NCBI GenBank assembly: GCA_008364785.1
Contig: VTTJ01000001.1
Coordinates: 602,804 to 666,803 of the forward strand
DNA length: 64,000 nt
Direction: 5' to 3'
Source of the DNA: Bacillus sp. BGMRC 2118
GTDB lineage: Bacteria; Bacillota; Bacilli; Bacillales; SA4
Shown: positions 1-9,729 of the stretch, in pieces
Numbering within the stretch: position 1 is the stretch's first letter
Layout of the letters: each line of letters begins with the position of its first letter
Made by a program: the position numbers and the translations under genes
Notes under the pieces: model-generated
Database searches by the model: none
The model's input: only the letters and a program-made list of their open reading frames with translations
What the model was told of the DNA's origin: nothing

Positions 1-646
<646 letters not shown>

Positions 647-663
647 TTACATAGCAAATATAT

Positions 664-839
664 AGACTATTTTCATATAGATAGTTGCTTTGCGTAAAAA
701 TTTCAAAAGCGGGATTTTTACCTTGGAACTTCTATACATAAAAAGTTACTCTTTACTAATCCAACCTCCATTTGCTTCTAAAACTGTAAGTTAACCCAGA
801 ATATTCTAAGAAGAGCTACAAAGGTTTAGAAAAGAGCCT
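664..839. repeat. MITE-like dispersed element, copy 1
   Basis: A 176-base copy of an element also found at 29409, 38601 and (reversed) 44615. It begins AGACTATTTTCATATAG, a diverged form of AGGCTGTTTTCGTATAG, and ends GTTTAGAAAAGAGCCT, so its ends are imperfect inverted repeats. It lies in the riboflavin leader, just after the U tract of the riboswitch terminator and before ribD. No clear target duplication is visible. It contains no meaningful open frame. Confidence 0.75.
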
Positions 840-840
840 A

Positions 841-870
841 AAAGAAAAACCTTAGGAAGAGTTCCTAAGG
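841..870 (-). terminator. Intrinsic terminator of the FMN riboswitch
   Basis: On the minus strand CCTTAGGAA-gag-TTCCTAAGG forms a perfect 9-bp stem followed by TTTTTCTTT. It lies about 130 bases after the FMN aptamer and before ribD, which fits the expression platform of a transcription-attenuating riboswitch. The segment AATAAGAGG just after the aptamer can pair with CCTCTTATT just before this stem, a possible alternative fold. Confidence 0.85.
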
Positions 871-999
871 AGTAAGATGTATCAATAAGAGGTTTTTTGG
901 CAGATCAAATAAACCTCACTTGTATGTAAAAGATGACAAATGAGCATACCAACAGAAAATCATACTACCCTAGTAGTACTACCTCTTATTACGTTCAAC

Positions 1000-1138
1000 A
1001 TCCTTCTCCCATCCAGACTATACTGTCGGCTTTGGAATTTCACCAAATCAGCGATTTATACGATATAAAAGGCTCACGGGCTTTGGATCAAACAGACCCA
1101 TCACCGCCGGTAGGGAATTACACCCTGCCCCGAAGGAT
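1000..1138 (-). promoter_or_regulatory. FMN riboswitch (RFN element)
   Basis: Minus-strand sequence runs ATCCTTCGGGGCAGGGTG, AATTCCC, ACCGGCGGTGATG, AGCCCGTGAGCC, GGTGAAATTCCAAAGCCGACAG, GGATGGGAGAAGGAT. These are the conserved blocks of the RFN element in their usual order, with closing arms ATCCTTC/GAAGGAT. When FMN is bound, such elements shut off the downstream rib genes. A TATAAT-like -10 for the operon lies at 1157-1162. Confidence 0.97.
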
Positions 1139-1209
1139 TACTATTTAATTTTCATCATTATAGCATATACTCTTCCCTTTTTGTCTAGTTATAGTTCTTA
1201 TCATTCCCA

Positions 1210-1233
1210 ATGAAAAAAAGAGCCGATTGGCTC
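1210..1233 (-). terminator. Terminator after the 40-aa ORF
   Basis: On the minus strand GAGCC-aatc-GGCTC is followed by TTTTTTT, directly after the small gene ending at 1245. Confidence 0.7.
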
Positions 1234-1244
1234 CTTTACCTTCG

Positions 1245-1367
1245 TTATTGATTGGGCACGCCAGTTGGACTCACTTGGCGGATGTGTTTGTTTTCTCTAT
1301 GAGCTTTTTCATTCACTAACGCTTTTTGGTCTACTTGCTCAGACGTTTTCTCATTACGTTTAACCAT
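1245..1367 (-). CDS. Small hypothetical protein (40 aa)
   Basis: A 40-codon frame from ATG 1367, MVKRNEKTSEQVDQKALVNE then a hydrophilic tail ending GVPNQ. It has an AGGAGGG ribosome site 6 bases upstream and its own terminator downstream, so it is probably expressed. It is charged, has no membrane segment and was not recognised. Small hydrophilic peptides of this size are common among spore-associated proteins, but nothing in the sequence proves that role. Confidence 0.6.
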   Translation of the reverse strand: MVKRNEKTSEQVDQKALVNEKAHRENKHIRQVSPTGVPNQ

Positions 1368-1517
1368 TTGTATCCCTCCTTTGTTCTGACGTCTAGTGAT
1401 TAGTTTATACAGTTGTCTTTCATTTAATCAGATCTATTATGCGTACTCTTTTTCATTTACATCTAAAAATGGTATGATAGAACTTGTTTAAATTGATACA
1501 TAAAAGGAGATGTCGAA

Positions 1518-1958
1518 ATGTCTACAAAAAAAGGGACAATTCATTTACAAAACGGAGAGAAAGTTGAATTTGAACTTTATCCGAATGAAGCACCAGGCAC
1601 AGTTGCAAACTTTGAAAAACTAACAAACGAAGGTTTCTATAACGGATTAACGTTCCACCGTGTTATTCCTGGCTTCGTCAGCCAAGGTGGTTGTCCGAAT
1701 GGAACAGGTACTGGTGGCCCAGGTTACACAATAAAATGTGAAACTGAAGGGAATCCACATAAGCATGTAGAGGGATCACTATCTATGGCACATGCTGGTA
1801 AAGATACTGGCGGAAGTCAATTTTTCATCGTTCATGATCCTCAACCACACTTGAATGGAGTTCATACTGTTTTCGGTAAAGTGACTTCTGGAATGGAACA
1901 TGTAAAAGGGATGAGAAATGGCGATGTAATGGAGAAAGTAGAAATTACAGAAGCTTAA
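1518..1958 (+). CDS. ppiB: Peptidyl-prolyl cis-trans isomerase B (cyclophilin)
   Basis: Cytosolic cyclophilin that speeds cis-trans isomerisation of prolyl bonds. At 146 residues it has the usual length of short bacterial cyclophilins, with core motifs [13 protein letters not shown] (near 46-58), GSLSMAHAG and GSQFFI, and the active-site Arg in FHRV. Start ATG 1518 has AAAGGAGA 8 bases upstream. It is monocistronic, followed by a hairpin at 1975-2005. The position between the rib genes and a ypuA-like gene matches the B. subtilis order. Confidence 0.96.
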   Translation: MSTKKGTIHLQNGEKVEFELYPNEAPGTVANFEKLTNEGFYNGLTFHRVIPGFVSQGGCPNGTGTGGPGYTIKCETEGNPHKHVEGSLSMAHAGKDTGGSQFFIVHDPQPHLNGVHTVFGKVTSGMEHVKGMRNGDVMEKVEITEA

Positions 1959-1974
1959 TTTATAGAATACGTAA

Positions 1975-2005
1975 AAGAACCGACTATCTAGCATAGTCGG
2001 TTCTT
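1975..2005 (+). terminator. Terminator after ppiB
   Basis: AAGAACCGACTA and TAGTCGGTTCTT form a perfect 12-bp stem with a 7-base loop, 16 bases after the ppiB stop. The T tract is weak (ACATTTTCTTCC). Confidence 0.7.
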
Positions 2006-2137
2006 ACATTTTCTTCCTACTCCTCCTATTTATAGGACACGATTCCTCTATTTTATGGTATAGTAAATTATGGTTTATATTCTGCCCAAAAGCGTGTATA
2101 TACTGTAAGGGTGGAAAATTTGAAAGGAGAGATTTCC

Positions 2138-3004
2138 TTGAAAAAGAAGCTTTTTACCGGTCTATTACTTCTATCTCTATTTGTGCTACCTATTACAGCT
2201 ATGGCCGATGCAGCAGTTGGCGACAAAATTGTAACACTTGGGGAAAATTTAACTGAAGAACAAAAGACCGCAATGCTTAGTGAAATGGAAGCACCTGCAG
2301 ATGTTCAGGTTGTAACAGTTTCAAATGATGAAGAACACAAATATTTAGGCGAATTCATACCAAAAGGCCAAATTGGTTCTAGAGCTATCTCGTCTTCAGT
2401 CATTACGATAGATGAACCAAACTCAGGTTTAAAAGTTAAGACAAATAATATTACATGGGTAACAGATGCAATGTACACGAACGCTCTGATTACAGCAGGT
2501 GTAAAGGATGCGACAATTTACATAACTGCTCCATTTGATGTGTCTGGTACAGCCGCTTTAACTGGTTTAATTAAAGCTTATGAATTATCTTCTGACGAAG
2601 CAATTCCAGAGGATGTAAAAAAGGTTGCCAATGAAGAGATGGTGAAGACTGCTGAACTGGGTGATAAACTCGGTACAGAAGAAGCCGCTGCACTGATGGC
2701 AAAGATTAAAGAAGAAATGGCAAATAACGCACCAAAAACAGACGAAGAACTTCGAGCGATCATTGAAGCAGCTGCTGCTGAGCTGGGTGTAACATTAACA
2801 GAACAAGATATTAATAGCTTGATTGCTCTTTTCAACAAAATGAAAGAATTAAATATTGATTGGAATCAAGTTGGTGACCAGTTAAATATTGCAAAAGAAA
2901 AACTAACAACGTTTTTACAATCAGAAGAAGGTCAATCTTTCTTAACTAAATTACAAGAGTTCTTAGTTAGTGTCATTGATGCAATAAAATCTTTATTTAG
3001 CTAA
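2138..3004 (+). CDS. ypuA: DUF1002 exported protein, YpuA-like
   Basis: A 288-residue exported protein whose function is not known. The start chosen is TTG 2138, which follows AAAGGAGA by about 8 bases and gives the signal peptide MKKKLFTGLLLLSLFVLPIT ending at a MADA site; the GTG at 2111 lies upstream of this ribosome site. The mature part is Ala/Glu-rich and helical, with TLGENLTEEQ near the start. This fits the DUF1002 family, and YpuA is next to ppiB in B. subtilis. Confidence 0.8.
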   Translation: MKKKLFTGLLLLSLFVLPITAMADAAVGDKIVTLGENLTEEQKTAMLSEMEAPADVQVVTVSNDEEHKYLGEFIPKGQIGSRAISSSVITIDEPNSGLKVKTNNITWVTDAMYTNALITAGVKDATIYITAPFDVSGTAALTGLIKAYELSSDEAIPEDVKKVANEEMVKTAELGDKLGTEEAAALMAKIKEEMANNAPKTDEELRAIIEAAAAELGVTLTEQDINSLIALFNKMKELNIDWNQVGDQLNIAKEKLTTFLQSEEGQSFLTKLQEFLVSVIDAIKSLFS

Positions 3005-3016
3005 TATAACAGATAA

Positions 3017-3045
3017 CAAAAATAAGAGCCTAGGCTCTTATTTTT
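3017..3045. terminator. Bidirectional terminator between ypuA and lysA
   Basis: AATAAGAGCC-TA-GGCTCTTATT is a perfect palindrome flanked by A and T tracts on both sides. It serves the converging ypuA-like gene and lysA, whose stop lies inside it. Confidence 0.85.
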
Positions 3046-4360
3046 GTTTACTTGCTTCTTTTAACGGTATATCCAGCCTTATCAGATCTTCATAACTTTC
3101 ACGTTTCACTACTAATTCAGACTGACCATCTTCCACAAACACGACTGGTGGACGAGGGATGCGGTTATAATTATTCGCCATCGAATAGCCGTATGCCCCT
3201 GTACAGAACACGGCTAAGATATCGTCAGAAGTACTTTTAGGCAAAGGCAAATCCCATATTAACATATCTCCAGATTCACAACATTTCCCTGCTATTGAAA
3301 CGATTTCTTCATTTTTGTCTCTCATACGATTTGCAATGACAGCTTCATATTTTGCTTCATACAATGCTGGCCTAATATTGTCACTCATTCCACCGTCAAC
3401 TGCTACATACTTTCGTACATTCGGAACTTCTTTTCTAGAACCGATGGAATATAATGTTGTCCCTGCATCACCAACTAATGATCTTCCGGGCTCGATCCAT
3501 ATCTCAGGCATGGTAAGATTATATTCCTTGACCTTCACATTGACTGCAGACACAATTTCCTCTACATATCGAGAAACAGGAATGGGATCGTCATCAGACG
3601 TATACCGAATACCAAAGCCTCCACCTAAATTCACAACGCTAGGAGTGTATTTATATTTTATGTTCCAATTATTAATTTCCTCAAATAACTTTTCTGCAGC
3701 CATTACGAAACCTGTTGTTTCAAATATTTGAGAGCCAATGTGTGAGTGAATGCCTAGCAACTCGACAAACTCAAATGTTTGAATTAATTTCAAAGCCTCA
3801 TCAGCCTGTCCACTTTGTAAATCAAAGCCAAACTTTGAATCTTCCTGTCCGGTTAAAATATAATCATGCGTATGTGCTTCAATCCCCGGTGTAATTCGAA
3901 TCAGAATTTTTGCTTTTTTCTGTAATTGTCTGCACGTTTCCTCTAGAAGTGTTAACTCATAAAAGTTGTCTACGACGAAGCACCCAATTCCTGCTTGAAG
4001 GGCCATTTCAATTTCATGTACACTTTTGTTGTTACCATGAAAATGAATACGCTCGGTAGGGAATCCAGCAGCAACTGCCGTATATAATTCACCTCCAGAT
4101 ACAACATCCAGACTCAATCCTTCTTCTTCTACAAGTTGAAACATTGCTATCGAGGAGAATGCTTTGCTGGCGTAGGCAACCTGTGCCTTAACTCCTAATT
4201 TTTCAAAGGTATGAATAAATCCTTGAGCACGTTCCTTTATTAATGCAACATCATAAACATAAAGTGGTGTTCCATATTGTGCTGCCAAATCAACTGTATC
4301 CACTCCACCAATTTCAAGGTGTCCCTTTTCATTTACCTTACTCGTCCCATGAAAAAACAT
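3038..4360 (-). CDS. lysA: Diaminopimelate decarboxylase
   Basis: PLP-dependent enzyme making lysine from meso-diaminopimelate, the last step of the pathway. Its 440 residues fit the family. The PLP lysine is in AYASKAFS (near 63-70). The phosphate-binding loop is VNLGGGFGI, and IEPGRSLVG and the CESGD catalytic Cys motif are present. ATG 4360 has GAGGAGAG upstream. As in B. subtilis it lies just after spoVAF. No lysine riboswitch was seen upstream, and the spoVA terminator at 4491-4526 gives it a separate transcript. Confidence 0.96.
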   Translation of the reverse strand: MFFHGTSKVNEKGHLEIGGVDTVDLAAQYGTPLYVYDVALIKERAQGFIHTFEKLGVKAQVAYASKAFSSIAMFQLVEEEGLSLDVVSGGELYTAVAAGFPTERIHFHGNNKSVHEIEMALQAGIGCFVVDNFYELTLLEETCRQLQKKAKILIRITPGIEAHTHDYILTGQEDSKFGFDLQSGQADEALKLIQTFEFVELLGIHSHIGSQIFETTGFVMAAEKLFEEINNWNIKYKYTPSVVNLGGGFGIRYTSDDDPIPVSRYVEEIVSAVNVKVKEYNLTMPEIWIEPGRSLVGDAGTTLYSIGSRKEVPNVRKYVAVDGGMSDNIRPALYEAKYEAVIANRMRDKNEEIVSIAGKCCESGDMLIWDLPLPKSTSDDILAVFCTGAYGYSMANNYNRIPRPPVVFVEDGQSELVVKRESYEDLIRLDIPLKEASKQK

Positions 4361-4490
4361 TGTCTTCTCTCCTCATATCAATAGTGTCGCCATCTTGTTA
4401 CTAGTGAATGACCTCGCTCAAATCAAATTCCACTTCCTAAGACAAGGTGCTTCGCTTCGTCTATTTATTTCAAATATCTATTTAAAAGCT

Positions 4491-4526
4491 AAAAAAACAG
4501 TTAATAGCGATTATCGCTATTAACTG
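4491..4526 (-). terminator. Terminator of the spoVA operon
   Basis: On the minus strand CAGTTAATAGCGA-TAA-TCGCTATTAACTG is followed by TTTTTTT. It separates spoVAF from lysA. Confidence 0.9.
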
Positions 4527-4598
4527 TATGAATTATAAAGTTTAGCACTTTACTCCGCTAAACAAACGATATCATATTTAGATAATTCATGCAATACA

Positions 4599-6074
4599 TT
4601 AAGCATGCTGCCTTTTTCTGTTCTTAGCATTAACAATGCTTGGTCGATATTTAGAGCCTGGCACAGAAGGTCTGAATATAATTTTCAAAAAGGCTACTGG
4701 TTCGAATGGTAAAAATGGCCATAAATAAGGTGTGTTGAGTGATCGGATACTTGCCAGTAATAATACATACAATGTAAACCCTGCAATTAATCCAGGAACA
4801 TGGAATAGTGCTACTAAAATTAACATAATAAGACGTGCTATTTTATTTGCGATACTCAACTCGTAACTAGGTGTTGTAAATGATCCAATCGCTGCTACAG
4901 CAACATATAGGATGACCTCCGGTACAAACAACCCAACATCAATGGCAATTTGTCCAATTAATGCTGCTGCAATTAATCCCATTGCTGTTGATAATGGGGT
5001 TGGAGTATGAATCGCAGCCATTCTTAAAAATTCTATACCAAAATCAGCCAAGAAGATTTGAACAATGATTGGAATATTCGTTTTCTCATTTGGTCCTATA
5101 AAGCTTATAGGCTCAGGTAAGAGATGTGGTTCAAGTACGAATAAAAGCCATAGTGGTAATAGGAATAAAGATGATAATATACCAAGAAAACGTACCCATC
5201 TGACAAATGTCCCGACAGAAGGTGCTTGACGATATTCCTCCGCATGTTGAACATGATGAAACATTGTTGTCGGTGTAATGATTACACTTGGTGACGTATC
5301 AACCATAATAATGACATGTCCTTCTAATAAATGGGCAGCAGCTACGTCAGGCCTTTCAGTATATCGAACTAAGGGATAGGGATTATAGCCTTGCTTAACA
5401 ACAAACTCTTCTATTGTTTTATCAGCCATCGTTAAGCCGTCAGTTTCGATATTTTGGATCTCTTTTTTAATAATACTAACCAAATCTGGGTCTGCTACAT
5501 CCTCGATGTAAGAAACACATACATCTGTCTTGGAACGTTCACCAACCTTAATTATTTCATTCCTCAATCTTTCATCCCTGATTCTTCTTCTAGTTAACGC
5601 TGTATTAACGATTAAATTTTCGGTATAACCATCCCTTGCTCCTCTAATGACCTTTTCAGTATCTGGCTCCTGTGGTGATCTCCCTGGATAACTTCTTAAA
5701 TCTACAACTAAAGCTTTAGATTCACCTTCTACTAAGAAAACAACTAAACCCGATAATACCTGGTCCACTACTTCATCGAGATTACGAATAACCTCAACTT
5801 GTTGATGATTTATTCTGTTTTCAATGATTCCGATTGCATTACCATTTGCTTTTTCCTTATCATTTAAATCGACTAGTTCTCTTAAAATGTCCACTATAAA
5901 TTGTGAGTCAACTAGACCACTTAAAAAAAGCATGTTAATGTTCGTTTCTAATATTTTGAATTTCCGTATTCCGACATCAAAACTTACACCGAACCCTACA
6001 CGGTCTTTTAGATATTGTTCATTAACTGCAAGCTTTGGAGAGATCGGCTCATTACTCTTTGATTTCTCACTCAT
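4599..6074 (-). CDS. spoVAF: Stage V sporulation protein AF (GerA-type)
   Basis: Last gene of the spoVA operon; a 491-residue inner spore membrane protein homologous to GerA-family receptor A subunits. The N-terminal half is soluble ([21 protein letters not shown]). The C-terminal half holds several membrane helices beginning near residue 295 and the PVSFIGPNE-like loop. SpoVAF is thought to work with the SpoVA channel in dipicolinic acid release. Its ATG overlaps the spoVAEA stop by 4 bases, so translation is probably coupled. Confidence 0.95.
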   Translation of the reverse strand: MSEKSKSNEPISPKLAVNEQYLKDRVGFGVSFDVGIRKFKILETNINMLFLSGLVDSQFIVDILRELVDLNDKEKANGNAIGIIENRINHQQVEVIRNLDEVVDQVLSGLVVFLVEGESKALVVDLRSYPGRSPQEPDTEKVIRGARDGYTENLIVNTALTRRRIRDERLRNEIIKVGERSKTDVCVSYIEDVADPDLVSIIKKEIQNIETDGLTMADKTIEEFVVKQGYNPYPLVRYTERPDVAAAHLLEGHVIIMVDTSPSVIITPTTMFHHVQHAEEYRQAPSVGTFVRWVRFLGILSSLFLLPLWLLFVLEPHLLPEPISFIGPNEKTNIPIIVQIFLADFGIEFLRMAAIHTPTPLSTAMGLIAAALIGQIAIDVGLFVPEVILYVAVAAIGSFTTPSYELSIANKIARLIMLILVALFHVPGLIAGFTLYVLLLASIRSLNTPYLWPFLPFEPVAFLKIIFRPSVPGSKYRPSIVNAKNRKRQHA

Positions 6075-6637
6075 TTAAGTCCATTCCTTTCTAGGATAAT
6101 CTCAACTGCCTTCATTGTAATTGGGCATCCTTTTGAAATATCATCTTTCCCTGCCATCTTCCCAATGTCCCCTATCCCAATAATTAGTGGTACATTTAAT
6201 TGATCCAGGCAATAAACGGTGTCCCCGTTTATTCTGCCAACTTCTAGCTCTTGTAGTCCATTTTTGTCAATACCAAACTCTGTTAATTCCCCAAAACGAT
6301 CAATACTGACATCTACTTTTGACCATTCATCTTGATGAGAATTAGAGGCTACAGCAATAACACCCAGTACATCTATTTGCTTGTGATTGGCAACATATAT
6401 TAAGGCTCGTTCTCCCGCACCCTCCCCGATATAGCCACAGTCATCAAATAATACGAAAACAGGATCATATGGAGTTTGCAAGATGAGGTTAACAAGTTTG
6501 TTTCCTTTTAGCAGGGAGGGATTGCCTTGTGATTGCGAAATGCAGCGCCCACCAATTTTTGTTGCTGCATGTTGAACTGCTCTCAATGCATATTCATCAC
6601 CATCTGTTACAAGAATAACCTTCCTTCTTTTCTCCAT
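6071..6637 (-). CDS. spoVAEA: Stage V sporulation protein AEA
   Basis: Soluble spore protein of the spoVA operon, 188 residues from ATG 6637 ([18 protein letters not shown]). An alternative ATG at 6643 overlaps the preceding stop, but AAGGAT is better spaced for 6637. The motifs VTDGDEYA near the N-terminus and [10 protein letters not shown], together with the order AEB-AEA-AF, support the call. The biochemical role is unclear; the operon drives dipicolinate uptake and release. Confidence 0.92.
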   Translation of the reverse strand: MEKRRKVILVTDGDEYALRAVQHAATKIGGRCISQSQGNPSLLKGNKLVNLILQTPYDPVFVLFDDCGYIGEGAGERALIYVANHKQIDVLGVIAVASNSHQDEWSKVDVSIDRFGELTEFGIDKNGLQELEVGRINGDTVYCLDQLNVPLIIGIGDIGKMAGKDDISKGCPITMKAVEIILERNGLK

Positions 6638-6642
6638 ACTCA

Positions 6643-6993
6643 TTATCCTTTCGGCTTAAAAATTAGGGCAATAATAAAAGAGAATAATATAGCAGAAGAG
6701 ATACCTGCACTTGTCAGCTCAAATATTCCCATTCCTATACCCACAAATCCATGCTCATCTGCCTTTTCCATTGCTCCATGAAGCAAGGAATGACCAAAGC
6801 TTGTAATCGGCACCGTAGCACCTGCCCCGGCAAATTCAATCAACTTATCATAGATTCCAAATCCATCTAAAACAGCTCCCGTTACGACGAAGATGCTCAT
6901 GACATGAGCAGGCGTTAGTTTTGCAAAATCTAAAAGTAATTGACCTATAATACATATAGCTCCACCGACTAGGAATGCAGTGATATATTCCAT
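6643..6993 (-). CDS. spoVAEB: Stage V sporulation protein AEB
   Basis: A 116-residue integral membrane protein, the B. subtilis length, paralogous to SpoVAC (shared [14 protein letters not shown] and [12 protein letters not shown]). It is a component of the SpoVA dipicolinic acid channel in the inner spore membrane. ATG 6993 follows AAGGTGAG by 5 bases and overlaps the spoVAD stop (TGATG), so the coupled ATG is preferred to the TTG one codon earlier. Confidence 0.95.
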   Translation of the reverse strand: MEYITAFLVGGAICIIGQLLLDFAKLTPAHVMSIFVVTGAVLDGFGIYDKLIEFAGAGATVPITSFGHSLLHGAMEKADEHGFVGIGMGIFELTSAGISSAILFSFIIALIFKPKG

Positions 6994-8012
6994 CAATACT
7001 CACCTTCTTGGTTTGCTTCAAAAACAACACCATGAGCAATGGTCGGTATTGTTTCCTTTTGCTGAATCATAATCGGATTTAATAATGCACCCGTCGCAAC
7101 AACTAAAATCCGTTTATACTTACCCTTTATTATTTGTTCCAATAAGTAGGAATAGGTCACCACAGCTGAGCATCCGCACCCACTCCCACCAGCAAACACT
7201 TCTTGGTCTGGTGAAAACACCATTAATCCACAATCATTATGAACAGCAGAAATGTCAATATCATCTTCTAACAGCAATTCTCTAAGAATTGGAGAACCCA
7301 CTGAGGATAAATCCCCTGTTACGATTAAATCGTAATCCTCTGGAGTTCGATTCAAATCCTGCAGGTGTTGTCTTATCGTATCTGCTGCTGCTGGCGCCAT
7401 CGCAGATCCCATATCATTTGGATTCGCCACTCCGTAATCCATGACTTTGCCAATGGTCGCACTTGTAATTTTGATTGGACTATTTTTTTTTGAAACCATA
7501 ATAGCTCCTGCCCCTGTAACAGTGAAAGTTGCGGTATCCGGTTTCTGTCCCCCATATTCTGTAGGGTTTCTAAATTGACGTTCTGCCGTTGCATTATGGC
7601 TGCTAGTTGCAGCCACTACTCGATGAGCAAATCCCGCATCTACTAAAGCTGAACCGACGGCCAGCGTTTCCATGGAAGTTGAGCATGCTCCAAACATACA
7701 TAAAAACGGTATTTGCTGTGTTCTTGCAACGTAATTACTCGTTACATTTTGGTTAAGTAAATCTCCTGCTAGAAGCAAATCAATGTCTTCTTTTGTTGCA
7801 TCCACTTTTGATAAACATAAATCTATTGAATCATTCATTAACCGCCTTTCAGCAAGTTCCCAATTTTCTTCTCCACAATATAAGTCATTATAGGATTTAT
7901 CATAATAGGAACTTAAAGGTCCTTTTGATTCCATTGGACCTACTGCTGTGCCTGTGGATTGAACAAAAATGTCATCTTGAAATAACCATGTTTGTCTCCC
8001 AGCTAGCTTCAT
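6993..8012 (-). CDS. spoVAD: Stage V sporulation protein AD, dipicolinate-binding
   Basis: A 339-residue protein with the thiolase/ketoacyl-synthase (FabH-like) fold that binds Ca-dipicolinate and helps load it into the forespore. Recognisable parts are [13 protein letters not shown] (the ketosynthase Cys region), [25 protein letters not shown] and GGSGCGCSA. The length equals the usual SpoVAD. It sits between spoVAC and spoVAEB in the standard order, with a 1-3 base overlap downstream. Confidence 0.96.
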   Translation of the reverse strand: MKLAGRQTWLFQDDIFVQSTGTAVGPMESKGPLSSYYDKSYNDLYCGEENWELAERRLMNDSIDLCLSKVDATKEDIDLLLAGDLLNQNVTSNYVARTQQIPFLCMFGACSTSMETLAVGSALVDAGFAHRVVAATSSHNATAERQFRNPTEYGGQKPDTATFTVTGAGAIMVSKKNSPIKITSATIGKVMDYGVANPNDMGSAMAPAAADTIRQHLQDLNRTPEDYDLIVTGDLSSVGSPILRELLLEDDIDISAVHNDCGLMVFSPDQEVFAGGSGCGCSAVVTYSYLLEQIIKGKYKRILVVATGALLNPIMIQQKETIPTIAHGVVFEANQEGEY

Positions 8013-8033
8013 ACTCTTCCCTCCAGATCACGT

Positions 8034-8477
8034 TTATAGAAAAACGAATCGAATGATATATCTAATAATGCCGACAACATAAGCAGATACAACTCCAAAT
8101 ACGATGACATTTCCAGCTAATTTGAACATGTTTGTAGCAATACCTAACACAATTCCTTCACTGCGATGTTCCAATGCTGCACTTGTCATAGAGTTAGCGA
8201 ATCCTGTTACAGGAACAGCTGAACCTGCTCCTGCAAACTGCCCAATTTTATCGTAAATTCCTAAACCAGTTAATAGAGATGACAGGAGTATTAATGTAGC
8301 AACCGTTGGATTGCCTGCACTTTGTTCAGTAAAGTCAAAAACGTTAATAAAAAAGTTTTGAATCACTTGACCTAACGTACAAATCAATCCTCCGACTATG
8401 AATGCCTTGATGCAGTTGGAAATATAAGGTGTTTGTGGTTGAAAAGCTTTTATTTGCTTTACGTAATTTTTTTTCAT
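8034..8477 (-). CDS. spoVAC: Stage V sporulation protein AC
   Basis: Integral membrane channel protein of the SpoVA system, 147 residues from ATG 8477 (MKKNYVKQIKAFQPQTPYIS); SpoVAC behaves as a mechanosensitive pore in germination. Core motifs are KAFIVGGLICTLGQ, GIYDKIGQFAGAGSAVPVTGF and the final membrane helix. The start is not certain: the only strong ribosome site (AAGGAGAG) lies 25 bases before ATG 8477 and would suit a CTG at 8495, though the family N-terminus favours 8477. Confidence 0.93.
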   Translation of the reverse strand: MKKNYVKQIKAFQPQTPYISNCIKAFIVGGLICTLGQVIQNFFINVFDFTEQSAGNPTVATLILLSSLLTGLGIYDKIGQFAGAGSAVPVTGFANSMTSAALEHRSEGIVLGIATNMFKLAGNVIVFGVVSAYVVGIIRYIIRFVFL

Positions 8478-8511
8478 TGAAGTTCTCTTACCCAGAGCGG
8501 CTCTCTCCTTT

Positions 8512-8934
8512 CTATAAATCCACAAAATATACCCAATGGTAGAGTGAACCAACGATTTTGCCTATAACGAATGCCATCAGTAAAATGATAATCCGGTCAT
8601 AAATACCCATACGTTTTGAAAGGATTGGAAAAACATTTAACACTTCTGTTAACGCAGCAGCCAACATCCCTACAAATATCCCGTACATTGCTCCTAGAGG
8701 GATTAGGAAGTAGGGTGACATAAAGAAACTAAAGTCTCTTAAGCTTAAGATTCCTCCGATAATCGCTCCTCCAACAATCCCCCACTCATATCCTTGAATA
8801 TAGGCTTGTGTTTTGGTAAGTTGCGTTAGTCTTGGTATGATTCCTAATACTGATAAAAAGGCAACGATTCCTGCCCCAACAGCCAGCCCACCTGCTAAAC
8901 CGATAAATATAACGAGGAGATAATTAATCACCAT
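8512..8934 (-). CDS. spoVAB: Stage V sporulation protein AB
   Basis: A 140-residue multi-span membrane protein (about five hydrophobic stretches, starting [20 protein letters not shown]) of the length seen in B. subtilis. Part of the forespore SpoVA complex for dipicolinate transport. Conserved parts include [10 protein letters not shown] and [13 protein letters not shown]. It overlaps the end of spoVAA by 11 bases. Confidence 0.95.
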   Translation of the reverse strand: MVINYLLVIFIGLAGGLAVGAGIVAFLSVLGIIPRLTQLTKTQAYIQGYEWGIVGGAIIGGILSLRDFSFFMSPYFLIPLGAMYGIFVGMLAAALTEVLNVFPILSKRMGIYDRIIILLMAFVIGKIVGSLYHWVYFVDL

Positions 8935-9547
8935 CGTGTAATTTCTTCGTGCTTTCTTTGTTTTCTTTCAACATTACATAGCGGTCTAAATCTTGTTGAT
9001 AGTTAAACATCTCTACCTCAAGTGGACTGGGTTCTTCATTAATTCGCTTCTTAAATAAATGGTTAAAAAACAAAATCATACCTAAGCCTAAACCAAATGA
9101 ATAAGGAATTTGCAGTAATAATGGTTTCTCATTGTGTTTACCTGTGATGATAAAATAAATTCGTTGATGAACCTCTCTCATGCTGACATCTTCATGAAAG
9201 TTCATAATGGTAAGTGCTGCACCGATAAAGAGTAGTAACCAGACACCAATAAAATACACAAGGGAAAATTTCCGTTTTCTGTATTCGATTTCAACAATAG
9301 CCTGTGTTGGACCGATTGACTGGATATCAATTGTAGGATAAGCAGAAAGAATCTTATCAATAACTGTCATCACATCAATCACAACAATATTCTTGTCACT
9401 CATATTCACATGATAAATGACCGTATTTTCAATTTTTTCTTTTAACGATTCACTTGAAATAATCTGCGCAAGATTTCCGATGGTTACGGTGTGATTTGGT
9501 TTAACTAAGATCTTATGGCGCATTCTAATATATAAAGTTTCTTCCAT
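8924..9547 (-). CDS. spoVAA: Stage V sporulation protein AA
   Basis: First gene of the spoVA operon, 207 residues. The N-terminal soluble domain begins [20 protein letters not shown], and two membrane helices follow near residues 98-116 and 148-165. ATG 9547 is preferred to GTG 9556 because AGGAT is better spaced and the family begins with a short Met-Glu lead. A candidate sigma-G promoter lies just upstream. Confidence 0.93.
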   Translation of the reverse strand: MEETLYIRMRHKILVKPNHTVTIGNLAQIISSESLKEKIENTVIYHVNMSDKNIVVIDVMTVIDKILSAYPTIDIQSIGPTQAIVEIEYRKRKFSLVYFIGVWLLLFIGAALTIMNFHEDVSMREVHQRIYFIITGKHNEKPLLLQIPYSFGLGLGMILFFNHLFKKRINEEPSPLEVEMFNYQQDLDRYVMLKENKESTKKLHDGD

Positions 9548-9585
9548 CGTTCTCACATCCTACACAAGAATTTCCTTGTAGATGT

Positions 9586-9616
9586 TAGTATGCTTGTTAA
9601 CGGATTCCCTAATTCT
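9586..9616 (-). promoter_or_regulatory. Candidate sigma-G promoter of spoVA
   Basis: On the minus strand GAATT, then 18 bases, then CATACTA. CATACTA is the recalled sigma-G -10 consensus, and the -35 is close to GMATA. It lies about 40-70 bases before spoVAA, the operon known to be forespore-specific. Confidence 0.5.
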
Positions 9617-9648
9617 AAAATGGAGAAGACTCCATTAATTACCAAGCA

Positions 9649-9703
9649 CTTTAACACTTTAAAGGATTTGGGGTCAGTCCCCCACTCCTTTAAAGTGTTA
9701 AAG
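9649..9703. repeat. Long perfect inverted repeat between sigF and spoVAA
   Basis: CTTTAACACTTTAAAGGA is exactly repeated in reverse complement at 9686-9703, around a GC-rich loop GGGGTCAGTCCCCC. Neither side is followed by a convincing T tract. Hairpins with a GGGGTCAGTCCCC-type core recur between genes in many Bacillus genomes, so this is probably a repetitive intergenic hairpin that may also block transcription or stabilise mRNA ends. Confidence 0.75.
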
Positions 9704-9729
9704 CGTTCAATACAAAAAAACCGAATGAG

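Noticed and set aside
933..1148. 71-codon plus-strand ORF
   Set aside because: It lies wholly in the antisense of the FMN riboswitch and has no ribosome site.
3315..3731. 138-codon plus-strand ORF
   Set aside because: Antisense of lysA, no ribosome site.
4361..4490. Possible lysine riboswitch before lysA
   Set aside because: The gap is short and lacks any of the L-box sequence blocks; only the spoVA terminator is seen.
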